Positions 43,883 to 53,006 of a stretch of DNA of 64,000 nt are shown in pieces (the first letter of the stretch is position 1; every line of letters begins with the position of its first letter). The DNA is taken from NCBI GenBank assembly GCA_024742495.1, contig JANSYJ010000003.1, forward strand, positions 372,001-436,000, written 5' to 3'. The position numbers and the translations under genes were made by a program. The notes below the pieces were generated by a model. The model was not told where the DNA came from. It was given only the letters and a program-made list of their open reading frames with translations, and searched no databases. The DNA comes from Bacteroidota bacterium (GTDB lineage Bacteria > Bacteroidota > Bacteroidia > Flavobacteriales > Schleiferiaceae).

Positions 43883-44998
43883 ATGAAAAGATTTCTAAAG
43901 TTCTTAAAGCGTATGTTTCTTATCCTAATTTCTCTGATTGCGCTTTTTGTTTTGGCGGTGGTGCTCTTTTTACAGTTTGCACCTCAAATTGGCGAAAAAC
44001 CAAAGGGCGAAGATCTAGAGCGTATAAGTCAGTCTCCCCATTGGAAGGATGGAAAATTTGTGAACATCATTCCTACTAAAATGGCAGGATTTTCTGATGT
44101 AATCTCTACCATGGGTGAGTACTTTAATGCCATTAACACTGCGCCTAAGGATAGTTTAGAAACCTATTTTGGCGCTAATAAAGAGGCCATTGATAGCCTG
44201 ACCTACATTACCTGGTATGGACATTCCGCCTTCCTTTTTGAAATGGATGGCAAGAAAATATTGATTGATCCCATGTTGGGAGATTATGCCGCTCCCCTCA
44301 GTTTTGGTAGTAAGCGGTATCCCTATAAAAAGGCCATTCCCATTGATGAATTGAAGGATATTGATGCGGTGCTTCTATCCCATGATCATTACGATCATTT
44401 GGATTACCCTACGATTCAAAAAATTAAGGGAGAGGTAAAGCATTGGTATACGGCCTTGGGGCTCGGCTCTCATCTAAAAAGCTGGGGTATTGCCGCTGAT
44501 GCTATCACGGAGCTCGATTGGTGGCAAGAATCCCAATTGGAAGAATTTCGATTAGTCGCTTGTCCTTCCCGTCATTTTTCTGGTCGCAGCCTGGTAGGAC
44601 AGAGCAGTACCCAATGGGCATCCTGGTATATAATGAGTGCTAATCGAAAAATCTATTTCAGTGGTGATGGGGGATATGGTCCTCATTTTAAGGAAATTGA
44701 AGCGCGTTATGGCGCTCCAGACTTTGCCATGCTAGAATGTGGTCAGTACAATAAGGCTTGGAGCGATATTCACATGATGCCCGAGCAAAGTGTAAAAGCG
44801 GGGCACGACATGAAGGCGAAATTAATTATGCCTATTCACTGGGGGGCTTTTACATTGGCGATGCACGAATGGACAGATCCCATCGAACGCTTTAAAGCAG
44901 AAGCGGTAAATCTGGATATGGAAATGATTCATCCTATGATAGGAGAGCGCTTCGCCTTAGAAAAGGATCGCCCGCTAACCGAATGGTGGAAGCAGTAA
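43883..44998 (+). CDS. MBL-fold metallo-hydrolase, NAPE-PLD-like
   Basis: 371 residues: N-terminal membrane helix (about 13-30), then the metallo-beta-lactamase fold with Y-G-H-S-A-F-L, D-P-M-L, H-D-H-Y-D-H (metal site), H-F-S-G-R and F-S-G-D-G-G-Y-G-P-H-F and I-M-P-I-H-W-G-A-F. The H-W-G-A-F and D-G-Y segments are characteristic of the NAPE-PLD/UlaG-like branch. It could hydrolyse a phospholipid or lactone at the membrane. Substrate not known. Confidence 0.85.
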   Translation: MKRFLKFLKRMFLILISLIALFVLAVVLFLQFAPQIGEKPKGEDLERISQSPHWKDGKFVNIIPTKMAGFSDVISTMGEYFNAINTAPKDSLETYFGANKEAIDSLTYITWYGHSAFLFEMDGKKILIDPMLGDYAAPLSFGSKRYPYKKAIPIDELKDIDAVLLSHDHYDHLDYPTIQKIKGEVKHWYTALGLGSHLKSWGIAADAITELDWWQESQLEEFRLVACPSRHFSGRSLVGQSSTQWASWYIMSANRKIYFSGDGGYGPHFKEIEARYGAPDFAMLECGQYNKAWSDIHMMPEQSVKAGHDMKAKLIMPIHWGAFTLAMHEWTDPIERFKAEAVNLDMEMIHPMIGERFALEKDRPLTEWWKQ

Positions 44999-45006
44999 AC
45001 AATAGT

Positions 45007-45028
45007 AAAGCCCTTTATAGCGGGCTTT
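45007..45028. terminator. Terminator between convergent genes
   Basis: AAAGCCC and GGGCTTT form a 7-bp stem with an 8-base loop; weak T runs on both sides. Position between two converging genes supports it. Confidence 0.55.
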
Positions 45029-45040
45029 AGTTTCTTAGAA

Positions 45041-45622
45041 TTATTTAATCTGGCTGAAAATTTCCTGCGGTAATATCTGAGCCATAAGCTGCTCTTGGCC
45101 TTCTTGTAGGCTTAGATAGGTCCAATTACTTTTACCATCATTTGAAACCGCTACCGCAGTTTCGCTAAGTTTTACCGTGAAGAAGCCGCTTGCTTCATCT
45201 AGACTCACATTTTCGGCGCCGTACTTTTGAGTGAAACCGGTCATCAATTGCTGATTCATCATCTTAGCCATTTCTGGGCTTTGCGCCTTAAGCTTTAGCT
45301 GCATGGAGGTTTTATACTTGAGAATGGCAAAGTATTCTGAGCCCACTTTTTTGGCTTTTTGGACATCGGTAATCGACAAATCACCAAACTTGATCTCCAT
45401 CATGGGATTTTCCATGGTGGACTTTAAAGTGTTTAGCATTTGATCCTTAGGCACTACCGTGAATAGCTTGGGGTAGATATAATCCATGGAAGCCTTTAAA
45501 TCTCCTTCTTTAATAAGGTTCTGATATTTTTCAAAACCCGCTCTAATAGCCTTTTCCGATTGAGCTGAACTGCTATTTAGACTGAGGAAACTGATAAGTA
45601 ATAGGGCCGCTATTCTGGTCAT
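45041..45622 (-). CDS. Exported hypothetical protein
   Basis: 193 residues with a signal peptide (S-L-N-S-S-S-A-Q). A helical segment rich in Lys and Met follows, then beta strands. Sequence style is that of small periplasmic proteins of unknown function with an NTF2-like fold; no family named. Single gene. Confidence 0.6.
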   Translation of the reverse strand: MTRIAALLLISFLSLNSSSAQSEKAIRAGFEKYQNLIKEGDLKASMDYIYPKLFTVVPKDQMLNTLKSTMENPMMEIKFGDLSITDVQKAKKVGSEYFAILKYKTSMQLKLKAQSPEMAKMMNQQLMTGFTQKYGAENVSLDEASGFFTVKLSETAVAVSNDGKSNWTYLSLQEGQEQLMAQILPQEIFSQIK

Positions 45623-45722
45623 GGATGTAAAATTTTGACTAAACTAAGCATAATCCCAATGCTTCCTTTAATAGGTAGGCTGAAGTATTTTTCGTTTCAA
45701 TCTAGCCTCCATCTATTTCCAA

Positions 45723-46859
45723 TTATTCATCAGCTGCAGCTGAAAACCAGCGCGGTAAAATAAAACGCTTAAGATAAATTAAAGCCAAGCTCGTTAAGGG
45801 AATACCGATGATGACCCCTAAGGTTCCCAAGGTATAGGTCCAAAAGCTTAAACCAAAAACCATAATCACCGGATTTAAACCAATATGACGTTCCATAATT
45901 CTGGGAATCAGAATGGCTTCCTCTAAAATATTTGCCACGATAAAGAGGCCCAAAACTATAGCCATTATCCACCAATAGGATAAGGCAATTTCGGTGCTTA
46001 ACACTAAACTAGAGAGAGCAATAGGAATAAGTAGAATGTACTGGAAGTAAGGGATGTAAAGCAAAATAACTAAAGCGATGATGTAGATGACAGTACCCGG
46101 TAAGTTTAAAGCTAAAAAGCCAATTGCATAAAGGGGTAAGAGCCACAAAACAATTCGACTACGTAATTTGAAATAGCGTACAAAGCTGTTATTGAAGTCT
46201 TCCCAAAATAAATTCCACGAACTCTGTAAATGTGGGTTTTTGTATCGACTGCGAACTTGATCGAAATAGGGAAAATGAAACAGTATTAAAACCAAATAAA
46301 GTAAGAAGGAGGCCACTTTAAGCCAAAAGTTTATCTCAGGTAATTGAAAGCTTTCTCTTTCCTCTTCTGTATTGCTTTTAAAGAGTTCAGGGATTTTTTG
46401 CAATTGCTCCCCCAGGCTTTTTAAGCTGCCTTGGTCTTCCCCCAAACTGTCTAGCGAACCTAGCTGCTCTTGCACCAAAGCCTCTATTTCATTTGGATCG
46501 TATATCGCCGATACCCAATCTTTTACTTTTTGAGCACCAGCATCCAGCTCCGACTGATTTTCTTCCACTAAAATTTTGAAGCTATTGCTAAATCGCTGAA
46601 CATCGTGAATAATAAAATTAGTGGTGAAGGCCAAGAATAGCAGAAGGGAAGCAATAGCGGCGATTAAAAAAAGACTTACCCTTAGTTCCCAATTTTTAAT
46701 GATTTTCTGCCAAGATTTAAGCTTATCGCCAATAAAGTATGCGCAAGCCAAGGCCAAAAGAAAAGGGAAGAAGAGCGCCTGATAGTAAATAAGCACGCCA
46801 ATAAGCAAGACCAAAGCAATTTCGGGAAATCGGCTATTCAATTTTCGAAGAAGGTTCAT
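45723..46859 (-). CDS. AI-2E/PerM-family membrane protein
   Basis: 378 residues, about seven membrane helices arranged as in the PerM/YdiK family: a P-F-L-L-A-L-A-C-A-Y-F-I-G early segment, a long soluble loop (about 90-175), then F-V-R-Y-F-K-L-R, Y-I-P-Y-F-Q and I-I-G-I-P-L near the end. Family members export small molecules (AI-2, solutes) or act in osmotic stress. Role here unknown. Confidence 0.82.
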   Translation of the reverse strand: MNLLRKLNSRFPEIALVLLIGVLIYYQALFFPFLLALACAYFIGDKLKSWQKIIKNWELRVSLFLIAAIASLLLFLAFTTNFIIHDVQRFSNSFKILVEENQSELDAGAQKVKDWVSAIYDPNEIEALVQEQLGSLDSLGEDQGSLKSLGEQLQKIPELFKSNTEEERESFQLPEINFWLKVASFLLYLVLILFHFPYFDQVRSRYKNPHLQSSWNLFWEDFNNSFVRYFKLRSRIVLWLLPLYAIGFLALNLPGTVIYIIALVILLYIPYFQYILLIPIALSSLVLSTEIALSYWWIMAIVLGLFIVANILEEAILIPRIMERHIGLNPVIMVFGLSFWTYTLGTLGVIIGIPLTSLALIYLKRFILPRWFSAAADE

Positions 46860-46895
46860 TGTTTGATTTATCCGTTTGTTGGTAAAGAATTGAGC

Positions 46896-47603
46896 CTAAT
46901 CTAGCATTAAACTGCGATCTAAAAAAAGCAAGGCATTTCCTAGTGAATCGTGAAGGCTTAAGCGTTTGTAGCTGTGTACTTTATACTTGTGCACCTGGCG
47001 TAGCTTGGCCGTGTATTTATCACCATAAAGGTGAGGCTCACAATAGAGTAAAGTGGAGAACATTTCCTTTATTTTAAAATGACCAACACTATCAATTTCT
47101 GCTCTTCCGCCAAAACCATTGCAGCCATCGTGCCCACCATAAGTAGAATCGGGTCCAAAACTGAGGCTGAAATGTCCACCATGCGCGGCATAGCTATATC
47201 CCTGCATTAAATTGAGGCGCCAGGAACTGTTAAATATTGATGTGTCATTATTGAGTTTTCGCCATCGGCCATTTCCCAAAAGCTGTTCATCTGCAAAAGC
47301 ATAAGATGTATCCATTTGGAGCCTAAATTCATCAAAACTTATGTTTAAAACCCCGCCTTCATCATTTACCACAATACCTTTAAAACGCTCTAGGGCTGTA
47401 TTATTTCGCCAATCGCGTTTAGCCGCTTTCACTTTGCCATTGGACTTAATTAAAAGTTCCCAATCCTCAGATTGGGCCTCGGTACGAATTTGAAGCTGAT
47501 AAATTCCCGGCCAATGCGAATTAAGCATGGGCTTGGGTTGAAGCAAGCTGCAAGCAGAAAGTAAGGGTACTATAAAGAGCCATTGAAACCAAAGCTTTCT
47601 CAT
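46896..47603 (-). CDS. META-domain lipoprotein
   Basis: 235 residues, lipobox L-L-S-A-C. The C-terminal half is a META/HslJ-like domain with the diagnostic G-C-N-G-F-G-G-R and S-S-W-R-L; Y-C-E follows. The N-terminal half is another beta domain with W and D residues. The ATG at 47603 is preferred over one nine codons upstream, because it yields the clean M-R-K-L-W signal. HslJ-type proteins are linked to novobiocin and heat tolerance; the role here is unknown. Confidence 0.78.
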   Translation of the reverse strand: MRKLWFQWLFIVPLLSACSLLQPKPMLNSHWPGIYQLQIRTEAQSEDWELLIKSNGKVKAAKRDWRNNTALERFKGIVVNDEGGVLNISFDEFRLQMDTSYAFADEQLLGNGRWRKLNNDTSIFNSSWRLNLMQGYSYAAHGGHFSLSFGPDSTYGGHDGCNGFGGRAEIDSVGHFKIKEMFSTLLYCEPHLYGDKYTAKLRQVHKYKVHSYKRLSLHDSLGNALLFLDRSLMLD

Positions 47604-47614
47604 TCCTCCAAAAT

Positions 47615-47647
47615 AAAAAACCCCGAGCATTAATTATACTCAGGGTT
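47615..47647 (-). terminator. Terminator of the fabH-like gene
   Basis: AACCCTGAG and CTCGGGGTT on the reverse strand form a 9-bp stem (one G-T pair) with an 11-base loop, followed by six T. Confidence 0.8.
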
Positions 47648-47669
47648 TAAGAATCGTTTAAAAAAGATT

Positions 47670-48677
47670 TTATAGTTGTATTAGAGCGCTAGCCCAGGTA
47701 AAGCCACTACCAAAAGCGGCTAAACAAAGGAGATCACCTTCCTTTACTCTTCCTTCTTGTTTCGCCTCGCTTAAAGCGATGGGAATGGATGCTGCCGTGG
47801 TATTCCCGTATTTCATGATATTATTAAAGACCTTGTCGGGACCAAGGCCCATTTTCTTCTGTACAAATTGCGAAATACGCAAATTGGCTTGATGGGGTAT
47901 CAGTAAATCAATATCGGAAGCGTCCTTGTTAACATCGGCAAGTGCCTCTAATATAACTTCCTGAAAACGGGTTACGGCATGTTTAAAAACAAAGTTTCCG
48001 TTCATATAAGGGTAGTAGCTCATATCATCCGGATCATTCTCTGCGATAATGCGATCCACCCAACGATCGGTAGCAGGACCTAATAATGCCAGTTCTTTGG
48101 CATGCTTTCCTTCCGAATGCAATTTAGTGGTTAATACCCCCTTCGATTGATCATCACTCGCCTGTAAAACCACCGCACCGGCACCGTCGCCAAAAATTAC
48201 CGAAACGCCACGACCTCGGGTTGTTTTATCCAAACCACCACTGTGTAACTCGGATCCAATTAGCAGTACGTTTTTATACATACCGGTTTTAATAAATTGA
48301 TCGGCAACCGACAGGCCATAAACAAAGCCACTACACTGATTGCGAACATCTAAAGCACCAATGGTATCAATACCTAAATTCTCTTGAACTTGAACGCCCG
48401 GTCCTGGGAAGTAATAGTCGGGCGAGAGGGGAGCAAAAATGATGAAGTCGATATCTTTTGGCTCCAAGCCGGCATCAGCAATGGCATTGCGCGCAGCTTT
48501 GGTGCCCATGCCAGAGGTACTATCTTCTCCTTCTGCGCTAACCCAGCGTCTTTCCTGTATTCCGGTTCTTTCTTGTATCCATTGATCTGAAGTTTCCATG
48601 ATTTTAGATAAATCATTGTTGGTCACAACATTCTCAGGAACATAATGTCCCACTCCGGCTATTACCGTTCTTTTCAT
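47670..48677 (-). CDS. fabH: 3-Oxoacyl-ACP synthase III family protein
   Basis: 335 residues. Catalytic Cys115 in N-Q-C-S-G-F, His in I-P-H-Q-A-N and Asn in Y-G-N-T-T-A-A-S give the KAS III triad. T-G-I-Q-E-R-R and S-P-D-Y-Y-F-P-G are also present. It condenses acyl-CoA with malonyl-ACP to begin fatty acids, or a related product. It could also be a specialised KAS III, since the chromosome may hold another copy. The symbol is a family-level call. Confidence 0.85.
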   Translation of the reverse strand: MKRTVIAGVGHYVPENVVTNNDLSKIMETSDQWIQERTGIQERRWVSAEGEDSTSGMGTKAARNAIADAGLEPKDIDFIIFAPLSPDYYFPGPGVQVQENLGIDTIGALDVRNQCSGFVYGLSVADQFIKTGMYKNVLLIGSELHSGGLDKTTRGRGVSVIFGDGAGAVVLQASDDQSKGVLTTKLHSEGKHAKELALLGPATDRWVDRIIAENDPDDMSYYPYMNGNFVFKHAVTRFQEVILEALADVNKDASDIDLLIPHQANLRISQFVQKKMGLGPDKVFNNIMKYGNTTAASIPIALSEAKQEGRVKEGDLLCLAAFGSGFTWASALIQL

Positions 48678-48731
48678 AGTTCAATATTGAATTCCTAAAA
48701 GGTAATCACAAATAAACGAAAATTGTGCTCC

Positions 48732-49997
48732 TTAGTGAATAGCCTCATAATAGGCCTTTAAGATGGAATCACGAAAATCGGGATGGGCAATGCTTGCCAT
48801 CGCTTCGGCTCTTTGTTTTAGGCTTTTCCCATAAAGGTCGGCAATACCATATTCGGTTACAATAAAGCGCACATGGGACCTGGTAGTAACTACTCCGGCA
48901 CCGTTCTTAAGGAAAGGCACAATGCGGGTTTGTCCATGTCGAGTTGTAGAAGGCAGTGCTAAAATGGGTTTTCCACCCTTTGATAACATGGCACCGCGAA
49001 TAAAGTCCATTTGTCCACCCACACCACTGTACATCTTGGGACCAATACTATCGGCACAAACTTGCCCGGTAAGATCGATTTCCACGGCGGAGTTAATACT
49101 CACCGCTTTGGGGTTTTTGCGAATAACAGCGGTATCATTCACATAACCGATGTCCAATAAATTAACTTGTGGATTATCATCAATAAAATCATAAAGCCTT
49201 TTGGAGCCCATCACAAAACCACTGATGATTTTCCCTGGATGGGTTTTCTTCTCCAAACCATTTATAATGCCCTTTTCAACTAAATCCAATACGCCATCAG
49301 AAAACATTTCGGTGTGGATACCCAAGTTTTTTAAATGTCCCATTTGACTTAAAGCGGCATTCGGAATGGCCCCAATGCCCATTTGCAAGCAAGATCCATC
49401 TTCAACCAATGAAGCGACATTCTTACCAATCTGCATTTCCACTGCAGTGGGCTCGACAGGTTCATGGGCCGGAATGGCTTCATTAACTTCAACCAAAGCA
49501 TCGAATTTAGAAAGGTGAATAAGGCTATCGCCATGGGTGCGAGGCACCTGCGGATTTACCTGGGCAATAACGTGTTCCGCAGCTTGGGCGGCCGCCAAAC
49601 TCGCATCTACGGAAGTGCCCAAAGAGCAGAAGCCATGTTGATCCGGTGGCGAAACTTGCATTAATGCCACATTGATGGGTAAAACTCCCTTGCGAAACAG
49701 GTAGGGTATTTCGGAAAGGAAAACCGGAGTATAAGAGCCATTTCCAGCTTTAATGGTGTGGCGCACATTGGCACCTACGAATAATGAATTTACATGAAAG
49801 CTATCGGCATATTTAAGATCGGCATATGGAGCCGCGCCCTCGGTGTGCAAATGGCATACTTCAACATTTCTCAACTCGGCATAACGCTCGGTCATTGCCT
49901 GGATTAAGGTTTGGGGAGCCATAGAAACGGAATGTACATAAACACGATCATTGCTGTTGATCACTTTTACAGCTTCTGCGGCGCTGGTATATTTCAT
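48732..49997 (-). CDS. Acetyl-CoA hydrolase/CoA-transferase family protein
   Basis: 421 residues, class I-type CoA-transferase fold. The catalytic glutamate lies in H-T-E-M-F-S-D-G-V-L-D-L, with G-I-G-A-I-P-N-A-A-L and G-V-G-G-Q-M-D-F-I-R-G-A before and after, as in 4-hydroxybutyrate CoA-transferase and acetyl-CoA:acid transferases. It moves CoA between carboxylic acids; the preferred pair is unclear. It is transcribed from the same side as fabH but separated by a gap of 54 bases. Confidence 0.85.
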   Translation of the reverse strand: MKYTSAAEAVKVINSNDRVYVHSVSMAPQTLIQAMTERYAELRNVEVCHLHTEGAAPYADLKYADSFHVNSLFVGANVRHTIKAGNGSYTPVFLSEIPYLFRKGVLPINVALMQVSPPDQHGFCSLGTSVDASLAAAQAAEHVIAQVNPQVPRTHGDSLIHLSKFDALVEVNEAIPAHEPVEPTAVEMQIGKNVASLVEDGSCLQMGIGAIPNAALSQMGHLKNLGIHTEMFSDGVLDLVEKGIINGLEKKTHPGKIISGFVMGSKRLYDFIDDNPQVNLLDIGYVNDTAVIRKNPKAVSINSAVEIDLTGQVCADSIGPKMYSGVGGQMDFIRGAMLSKGGKPILALPSTTRHGQTRIVPFLKNGAGVVTTRSHVRFIVTEYGIADLYGKSLKQRAEAMASIAHPDFRDSILKAYYEAIH

Positions 49998-50080
49998 GAT
50001 GGGTATATATTTTAAGCAAGATTACGATGGCTGAAAAGCCCAAACTATGATGCTTATCAGGCTTTGTGAATATATTTCAA

Positions 50081-50107
50081 ATGGCAGAAAATTTGTCAGT
50101 TTGCCAT
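50081..50107. promoter_or_regulatory. Inverted repeat upstream of htpG
   Basis: ATGGCA (50081-50086) and TGCCAT (50102-50107) are 15 bases apart and frame a TTTGTCAG segment. It is placed about 120 bases before htpG, in a region with no gene. It may bind a regulator of the heat-shock gene; no CIRCE element was seen. Confidence 0.3.
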
Positions 50108-50227
50108 GCGGATTTCGGTCTGTTTTTCACTCATTTTTCCATTGGAAAGCGATGCCCGACGATTCGTCAGTTTTTAGTCCACGGCATAAGCTTTGCCCTT
50201 CAACAGCCATCAATAAAAAATTAAACT

Positions 50228-52114
50228 ATGAGTACCGGTAAAATAAACGTTACAGCGGACAATATTTTCCCGATCATCAAGAAGTTCTTGTATAGTGATC
50301 ATGAGATCTTTTTAAGAGAGTTGGTATCCAATGCGGTAGATGCTACTCAAAAGTTGAAAACCCTCAGTCGCATTGGTGAAAGCGATGCGGAATTGGGCGA
50401 TTTAACCATCCAAGTAAAATTGGATAAGGAGAACAAAACGCTCACCATTTCCGACCGCGGTATCGGCATGAGCCCCGAGGAAGTAGATAAATACATCAAC
50501 CAATTGGCTTTTTCGGGAGCAGAAGAGTTTGTGAAGAAGTACGACGATAAGGCGGATGGTGCAGCCATTATAGGACACTTTGGCCTTGGTTTTTACTCCT
50601 CCTTTATGGTGGCTAAAAAAGTGGAGATATTCTCACGTTCACACAAAGCCGATCAGCCAGGATCATACTGGTCTTGCGAAGGAAACCCCGAATTTGAATT
50701 AAGTGAAAGCGATGTTCGAAGCGATCGCGGAACCGATATCGTATTGCACATTAATGATGATTCTACGGAGTTTTTAGAAGAATCTCGCATTAGCGAATTG
50801 CTTAAGAAATACTGCCGCTTTTTACCGGTAGCCATTCAATTTGGCGAAAAGGAAATTACCGAAACCGAAGGGGAGGGCGATGATAAAAAGGAAACTAAGA
50901 AAACAGTTGCCGACATTGTAAATGTTACTGATCCTGCCTGGACCAAAGCACCAGCGGATTTAGAAAATGAGGACTATAAAGCCTTTTACCGCCAGTTATA
51001 TCCCTTCACCTTTGAAGAGCCATTATTCCACATTCACCTAAATGTAGATTACCCTTTTGATCTTAATGGTATTCTATTCTTCCCGCGTATTAAGCCCAAT
51101 ATGGACTTACAGCGAAATAAGATTCAGCTCTATCAAAATCAGGTTTTTGTAACCGATAATTTAGAGGGAATTGTTCCCGACTTCTTAACCCTATTACATG
51201 GTGTTATTGATTCGAAAGACATTCCATTGAATGTTTCACGCTCATACCTACAGGCAGATGGGGCGGTAAAGAAAATCAGTGGACACATCACCAAAAAGGT
51301 GGCCGATAAGCTCAGCAGTCTTTACAAGAAGGATCGCGCCGATTTCGAAAGTAAGTGGAACGATATCAAAATGATCATCGAATACGGCATGTTGAGCGAT
51401 GAAAAATTCTTTGATAAAGCTCAAAAATTCGCCTTGTATCAAAGCGTGGATGACAGTTATTTCACTTTTGAGGAATACATCGATAAGATCAAAGAAACGC
51501 AAAAAGATAAAGATGGAAATTTAGTGGTGCTTTATGCGGCGCACAAAGAAGGACAGCATGGCTACATCAAAAAGGCCCAAAACAAAGGCTATGATGTATT
51601 GCTTATGGATGGTCCTTTGGTAAGCCACTTAATGCAAAAGCTTGAGGGCGGAGATGAGAAGGTTCGTTTTGCCCGCGTAGATAGCGACAGCATTGAAAAG
51701 CTAATTCCTAAAGATGAAGAGCAGGTATCTCTATTAAGCGAAGAGCAAAAAGAGAAGCTTAAGCCTATTATTGAGGAACAGGTTGATAAAGCAACTTACA
51801 CTGTGGTGATGGAGTCTTTGGATAGTTCCGAAGCGCCCTTTACGATTACTGTTCCCGAATTTATGCGACGCATGAAAGAAATGCAAGCTACTGGCGGCGG
51901 TGGTATGATGGGTATGGGCGATATGCCCGACATGTATAATTTAGTGGTAAACACCAATAATCCACTGATTACCAAAATTATGGATGAGAAGGACGAAGCC
52001 CAACGAAACGCCCTCATTAAACGAGGGAAGGACTTGGCCTTACTCGCACAAAATCTCCTACATGGTGAGGAACTCACCAATTTTGTAGAGGAACAATTTA
52101 GTCGCTTGAACTAA
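50228..52114 (+). CDS. htpG: Chaperone HtpG (Hsp90)
   Basis: ATP-dependent chaperone. 628 residues. N-terminal ATPase motifs: E-L-V-S-N-A-V-D-A, D-R-G-I-G-M, G-H-F-G-L-G-F-Y-S and the R-G-T-D region; the middle domain with R-N-K-I-Q-L-Y-Q-N-Q-V-F-V and S-R-S-Y-L-Q is intact. A Met/Gly-rich loop near residue 560 (G-G-G-G-M-M-G-M-G) is present before the C-terminal dimer domain. The start matches S-T-G-K-I-N-V. Confidence 0.95.
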   Translation: MSTGKINVTADNIFPIIKKFLYSDHEIFLRELVSNAVDATQKLKTLSRIGESDAELGDLTIQVKLDKENKTLTISDRGIGMSPEEVDKYINQLAFSGAEEFVKKYDDKADGAAIIGHFGLGFYSSFMVAKKVEIFSRSHKADQPGSYWSCEGNPEFELSESDVRSDRGTDIVLHINDDSTEFLEESRISELLKKYCRFLPVAIQFGEKEITETEGEGDDKKETKKTVADIVNVTDPAWTKAPADLENEDYKAFYRQLYPFTFEEPLFHIHLNVDYPFDLNGILFFPRIKPNMDLQRNKIQLYQNQVFVTDNLEGIVPDFLTLLHGVIDSKDIPLNVSRSYLQADGAVKKISGHITKKVADKLSSLYKKDRADFESKWNDIKMIIEYGMLSDEKFFDKAQKFALYQSVDDSYFTFEEYIDKIKETQKDKDGNLVVLYAAHKEGQHGYIKKAQNKGYDVLLMDGPLVSHLMQKLEGGDEKVRFARVDSDSIEKLIPKDEEQVSLLSEEQKEKLKPIIEEQVDKATYTVVMESLDSSEAPFTITVPEFMRRMKEMQATGGGGMMGMGDMPDMYNLVVNTNNPLITKIMDEKDEAQRNALIKRGKDLALLAQNLLHGEELTNFVEEQFSRLN

Positions 52115-52130
52115 GACCTAATTCAAAAAG

Positions 52131-52157
52131 CCCCTTCGATATCGGAGGGGTTTTTTT
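52131..52157 (+). terminator. Terminator of htpG
   Basis: CCCCTT and GAGGGG surround an inner palindrome and lead into seven T, 16 bases after the stop. Confidence 0.85.
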
Positions 52158-52287
52158 AGGACTAATTTTTTGGATTTACCATTTAAGAGCTACGGAAAGA
52201 TTAAATGCCAATAAAATTCAATAAGCTTAGTCTTGGCCTAATCGATAAATTCAGCGGATACTTTAACTTAGCAGGAAATAACCAAAC

Positions 52288-52986
52288 ATGCATAAAATTA
52301 CCAGTCTTTTATTAATCCTAGCCTTTGCAAGCTCCTGCATGATGGGAGTTGTTGGTAATGGCAAAGTTCAAGAACAGAATCGCGAGGTTGAATCCTTTAA
52401 CAGTATCCATGCATCGGGAATGTTCGAAATCCATATTCAACAAGGGGAAAGCGCACGTATAAAATTAGTTGCGGATGAAAACCTTCACGAATTAATTACT
52501 ACCGAAGTGCGCAATGGCACGCTGATGATTAGCAGCAGTGAAAACATTAGTAAAGCCAAGGAATTAGACCTTTATATTACTATTCCAGAACTCAATGAAC
52601 TGGACCTTTCCGGAGCAGTGTCGGTAGATACAAAAGGAGAGCTTTGGTCGGAGAATATTGACATTAGCTCCAGTGGCGCGGCGGAAATTAACATGAATAT
52701 CTCAGCCTCTAAAATTCGCTTGAGCCTCAGTGGTGCTTCCGAAGTGGATTTAAAAGGACAATGCGACGATGTAAGCGTGGATGCCAGCGGAGCCTCCGAA
52801 ATCAACATGTATGATTTAGAATGCCGCCGTATGCGCCTCGACTTAAGTGGTGCCAGTGAGGTAAGCGCTTTTGTAAGCGAAGAATTGAAAATTAGCGCAA
52901 GTGGTGCTTCTGATATTCGTTATCGGGGGAACCCAAAAATTCAACAGAGTTTAAGTGGGGCGGCGAGCCTCAAAAAAGCAGAATAA
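52288..52986 (+). CDS. DUF2807 (GIN-domain) lipoprotein
   Basis: 232 residues; lipobox L-A-F-A-S-S-C. The mature part is a right-handed beta-helix of repeats such as L-S-G-A-x-E-V, S-G-A-S-E-I-N-M, ending in S-L-S-G-A-A-S, typical of the DUF2807 head domain. Probably surface- or outer-membrane-attached; the partner is unknown. It is followed by the phosphomutase gene 20 bases downstream. Confidence 0.85.
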   Translation: MHKITSLLLILAFASSCMMGVVGNGKVQEQNREVESFNSIHASGMFEIHIQQGESARIKLVADENLHELITTEVRNGTLMISSSENISKAKELDLYITIPELNELDLSGAVSVDTKGELWSENIDISSSGAAEINMNISASKIRLSLSGASEVDLKGQCDDVSVDASGASEINMYDLECRRMRLDLSGASEVSAFVSEELKISASGASDIRYRGNPKIQQSLSGAASLKKAE

Positions 52987-53006
52987 TTACCCTTTAAAGT
53001 TAAGCA

